NCBI GenBank assembly: GCA_046347195.1
Contig: JAXMGQ010000013.1
Span: 1-64,000 of the forward strand
Source of the DNA: TMP-86 sp046347195
GTDB lineage: Bacteria; Pseudomonadota; Gammaproteobacteria; Steroidobacterales; Steroidobacteraceae
Length of the DNA stretch: 64,000 nucleotides
Direction of reading: 5' to 3'
The notes under the pieces were generated by a model. The model worked only from the letters and a program-made list of their open reading frames with translations. It searched no databases and was not told the DNA's origin. The translations under genes were made by a program, and so were the position numbers. Every line of letters begins with the position of its first letter. The stretch's first letter is position 1. Shown piece after piece: positions 61,462-64,000 of this stretch.

Positions 61462-64000
61462 ATGCATTACACTGCAAGGCGTCGCAACATTGCGCTAAGG
61501 TATTCGATGGCGTTTTCCTTCCTGCTCTGGAGCTTGGCGGTGGTGATGCGCGTGTACGCGCGATTCTCGCCGCGCATGCGTGCAAGGATGACGGGAAAGG
61601 ATTTCGTCGCGCAGATCAGGATCAAGGATGGCTCGCGCGGCCGCTGGTACCGCTTCGCTGGTGGGCGTCTCGAATCGCGCGCCGGCCTGCACGCTTCCCC
61701 GGATGTCATCATCCGCTTCAAGTCGGCGGCGATCGGTGCGCGCGTACTGGTGCATCTGGGCTCGGGCATGTTCCACTGGGCGTATCCCCTGTTGCGCCCC
61801 TTCCTCGACCCGATGGAAGTCGTCAATGCGGCGAAGAACTACGCCTTCGAAGTGCTGGGCCCCGATGAGCTGTGGCTGCGTTTCACGACGATCCTCAATA
61901 CGCTGCTGACCTCGACCTGGCGAGCCGGTACGCCGGCCGGCAACGGCGAGACGCGCTACGTCAACATGACCAACGGCGGCCCGGTGTTCGTCTACGTGAA
62001 GGACGGACGCATCGTGCGCATCACGCCGATGGATTTCGACGCGAGCGACGCCGAGCCCTGGACGATCGAAGCGCGCGGCCGGCGCTTCACGCCGCCCAAG
62101 CGCGCCACCTTGAGTCCGCACGGGCTCGCTTCGAAGTCGCTCGTCTATTCGAACAAGCGGCTCTTGTACCCGATGAAGCGGGTCGATTGGAATCCGGATG
62201 GCGAGCGCAACACGCAGAACCGCGGCAAGTCCGGCTACGTGCGCATCTCCTGGGATGAGGCACTCGATCTCGCGGCCAGGGAGATCAGGCGCATCCGTCG
62301 CGAGCATGGGCACGGCGCGATCATGAACAGCCATGGTTCGCACCACACCTGGGGCAACATCGGCTATTACCTGAGTGCGCAGATGCGCTTCATGAACGCG
62401 ATCGGCTACACCAAGATGGTGGCGAACCCCGACAGCTGGGAAGGCTGGTTCTGGGGTGCCGCGCATCACTGGGGCAACGCGATGCGCATGGGGGGCGCCG
62501 AGCCCTACGGTCTCATCGAGGATTGCCTCAAGGAAGCCGAGATGATCGTCTTCTGGGGTTCGGATCCCGAGACGACCGGCGGCTCCTATGCCGCCTTCGA
62601 GGGCAGCGTGCGCCGGCAGTGGGCGCGCGAACTTGGCATCGAGATGGTGCACATCGATCCCTTCTTCAACACGACCGCCAATTGGCTGGGCGGTCGCTGG
62701 ATCGCGCCGGCGCCGGGCACGGGCGCCGCGATGGCGCATGCGATCGCCCATGTGTGGATGAGCGAAGGGCTCTACGACAAGGACTACGTCGCGACGCGCA
62801 CGACCGGCTTCGAACGTTATCGCGCCTACGTGCTGGGCGAGGAAGATGGCGTGGCGAAGACGCCCGAGTGGCAGGAAGCCGAGACCGGCGTCGCCGCGCG
62901 CGTCGTGCGCGCGCTGGCGCGCGAGTGGGGCCGGAAGAAGACCTATCTCTCCTGCGGCAGCAAGGGGCTCGCCTACGGGAGCGAGAACCGCTCGGCCACC
63001 GGCGCGCAGTGGGCGCGCTCGATGGTGTGCCTGATGGCGATGCAGGGTGCCGGCAAACCTGGCGTCAACTTCGGCAACCTGGGCACGGGCGCACCGATCG
63101 ATCTGGAGTTCCACTTCCCTGGCTACGCCGACGGCGGCATCTCCGGCGACGTCGAGAACACCGCTGACGTGATCCAGAACTATCAGCGCATGCCGCACCT
63201 CGTCAGCATGAACACGGTGACGCAGCGCATTCCGCGGCTGCGCATTCCGGAGGCGATCCTCGACGGCCGGACCGCGGGCTATCCGACCGACGGACGCTCG
63301 CTTGCCGGCCAGTTCCAGCGTTTCAGCTATCCGGCGACCGGCCACGCGCCGGTGCGCATGATGTACAAATACGGCGGTTCGCATTTCGGCACGACGATGG
63401 AGAGCAATCGGCTGGTCGATGCGCTGCGATCCCCGCAACTCGAGTTCATCCTCAACCAGTCGATCTGGAACGAGGGCGAGGTTGCCTACGCCGACCTGAT
63501 CCTGCCGGCGTGCACGAACTTCGAGCGTGACGACATCAGCGAATGGGCGGGCTGCGGCGGTTACGGTCACCACAATCACAATCAGTTGAATCACCGCGTC
63601 ATCGTGATGCAGGCGAAGTGCATCGAGCCGCTCGGCGAATCGAAATCCGATTACCAGATCTTCCTCGAACTCGCCGGGCGCCTCGGGCTCTCGGCCTACT
63701 TCGGCGAGGCGAAGAACGAGTTGCTGTGGTGTCGCGACGTGTATCTGGGCTCGGATCTGCCCAAGGCCATGTCGTGGAAGAAGTTCCTGCGCAAGGGTTA
63801 CTACGTCGTGCCGCCCGAGCACGAGGCGGCCAATCGCACCCAGGTCGGCTGGCGCTGGTTCGCCGAAGGGCGCAAGAAGGATCTGCCCGAGCCCGCACCG
63901 CTCCCTTCCGAGTACGGCGAGGAATATCTCGACGGTTTGCAGACGCAGTCGGGCAAGTTCGAGTTTGCGCCGACGAGCCTCGAGACCTTCGCCATCGATC
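61462..64000 (+). CDS. Transhydroxylase-like molybdopterin oxidoreductase with N-terminal SCP2-like domain (3' end outside window)
   Basis: 846 codons visible, no stop. Residues about 30-150 form an extra N-terminal domain resembling SCP2 sterol-carrier folds (SPRMRARMTGKDFVAQIRIK, PDVIIRFKSAAIGA, NYAFEVLGPDELW). From 165 on it is a DMSO-reductase-family subunit of the pyrogallol hydroxytransferase type: MTNGGPVFVYVKDGRI, ISWDEALDLAAREIRR, SHGSHHTWGNIGYYLSAQ, ANPDSWEGWFWGA, IDPFFNTTANWLGG and FNLGTGAP-like NLGTGAPIDLEF. His294/295, Asp324, Trp326 and Tyr555 match active-site positions of that enzyme as I recall them. There is no N-terminal Fe-S motif. Mo is probably bound by Ser325. ATG 61462 follows GAGGGA. 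Confidence 0.85.
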   Translation, partial: MHYTARRRNIALRYSMAFSFLLWSLAVVMRVYARFSPRMRARMTGKDFVAQIRIKDGSRGRWYRFAGGRLESRAGLHASPDVIIRFKSAAIGARVLVHLGSGMFHWAYPLLRPFLDPMEVVNAAKNYAFEVLGPDELWLRFTTILNTLLTSTWRAGTPAGNGETRYVNMTNGGPVFVYVKDGRIVRITPMDFDASDAEPWTIEARGRRFTPPKRATLSPHGLASKSLVYSNKRLLYPMKRVDWNPDGERNTQNRGKSGYVRISWDEALDLAAREIRRIRREHGHGAIMNSHGSHHTWGNIGYYLSAQMRFMNAIGYTKMVANPDSWEGWFWGAAHHWGNAMRMGGAEPYGLIEDCLKEAEMIVFWGSDPETTGGSYAAFEGSVRRQWARELGIEMVHIDPFFNTTANWLGGRWIAPAPGTGAAMAHAIAHVWMSEGLYDKDYVATRTTGFERYRAYVLGEEDGVAKTPEWQEAETGVAARVVRALAREWGRKKTYLSCGSKGLAYGSENRSATGAQWARSMVCLMAMQGAGKPGVNFGNLGTGAPIDLEFHFPGYADGGISGDVENTADVIQNYQRMPHLVSMNTVTQRIPRLRIPEAILDGRTAGYPTDGRSLAGQFQRFSYPATGHAPVRMMYKYGGSHFGTTMESNRLVDALRSPQLEFILNQSIWNEGEVAYADLILPACTNFERDDISEWAGCGGYGHHNHNQLNHRVIVMQAKCIEPLGESKSDYQIFLELAGRLGLSAYFGEAKNELLWCRDVYLGSDLPKAMSWKKFLRKGYYVVPPEHEAANRTQVGWRWFAEGRKKDLPEPAPLPSEYGEEYLDGLQTQSGKFEFAPTSLETFAID

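Noticed and set aside
61495..63822. 775-codon open frame on the minus strand
   Set aside because: Antisense to the molybdoenzyme gene, low-complexity Arg/His/Ala sequence; the plus-strand frame has clear catalytic motifs.
1..64000. CRISPR arrays, tRNA or rRNA genes
   Set aside because: No regularly spaced repeats, cloverleaf or rRNA segments were found on reading both strands, although I could not run a dedicated search.

Overview
The window is high-GC DNA from what looks like an aerobic gammaproteobacterium. I infer a Steroidobacter/Nevskia/Woeseia-type lineage from the TonB-dependent receptors carrying LEEIVVTA(R/T) plug motifs, many secreted hydrolases with N-terminal signal peptides, NsrR/NnrS nitric-oxide genes, cytochrome c5 and a molybdopterin transhydroxylase. 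No rRNA, tRNA, CRISPR array or replication origin was seen.

Layout. (1) 1-12,902: a catabolic island. One strand carries a MocR-type regulator, a nitrilase-superfamily hydrolase and a TonB receptor, the receptor split by an ISL3-family insertion sequence. Diverging from it is a six-gene operon for a complete corrinoid-dependent methyl-transfer pathway: corrinoid protein, UroD-fold methyltransferase, MetH-activation-like protein, ferredoxin/ASKHA reactivase, methyltetrahydrofolate methyltransferase and an amidohydrolase. (2) 13,003-15,389: a GFA-family protein, dimethylarginine dimethylaminohydrolase, and a TetR regulator behind two tandem palindromes. (3) 15,396-25,525: broken GH15 glucoamylase with an SDR, DUF938 methyltransferase, a cytochrome c5/FAD sugar-lactone oxidase/PLP aldolase-like operon, a BKACE enzyme, aldehyde dehydrogenase and ferredoxin. 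(4) 25,554-36,025: amidohydrolase remnant, cupin, tandem secreted phosphotriesterase-family proteins, broken alpha/beta hydrolase and CocE/NonD hydrolase, a second TonB receptor, and a GST. (5) 36,073-45,878: two nnrS genes (one broken), a secreted lipase-like hydrolase, DUF3617, an FG-GAP propeller protein, and an nsrR-DUF2249-nnrS unit with two NsrR-like boxes. (6) 46,130-57,348: carboxylesterase, EamA transporter cut by a solo IS end, a nine-ORF compact operon (SIMPL protein, small membrane proteins, ApbE), higBA, moaF, and two more ISL3 copies. (7) 57,533-64,000: small genes, a decayed IS1182-family element with a CTAG duplication, a lipoprotein, and a transhydroxylase-like molybdoenzyme with an N-terminal SCP2-like domain, running off the end.

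The genes suggest a scavenger of plant- or detritus-derived small molecules: outer-membrane import, periplasmic hydrolases, then cytoplasmic demethylation to the folate pool. The region is strongly remodelled by insertion sequences. Single-base indels, often in homopolymers, break many otherwise well-conserved genes. They cluster in the IS copies and in 28.5-31.0 kb, and a 25-G run lies inside one IS copy, so part of this decay may be sequencing or assembly error rather than biology.
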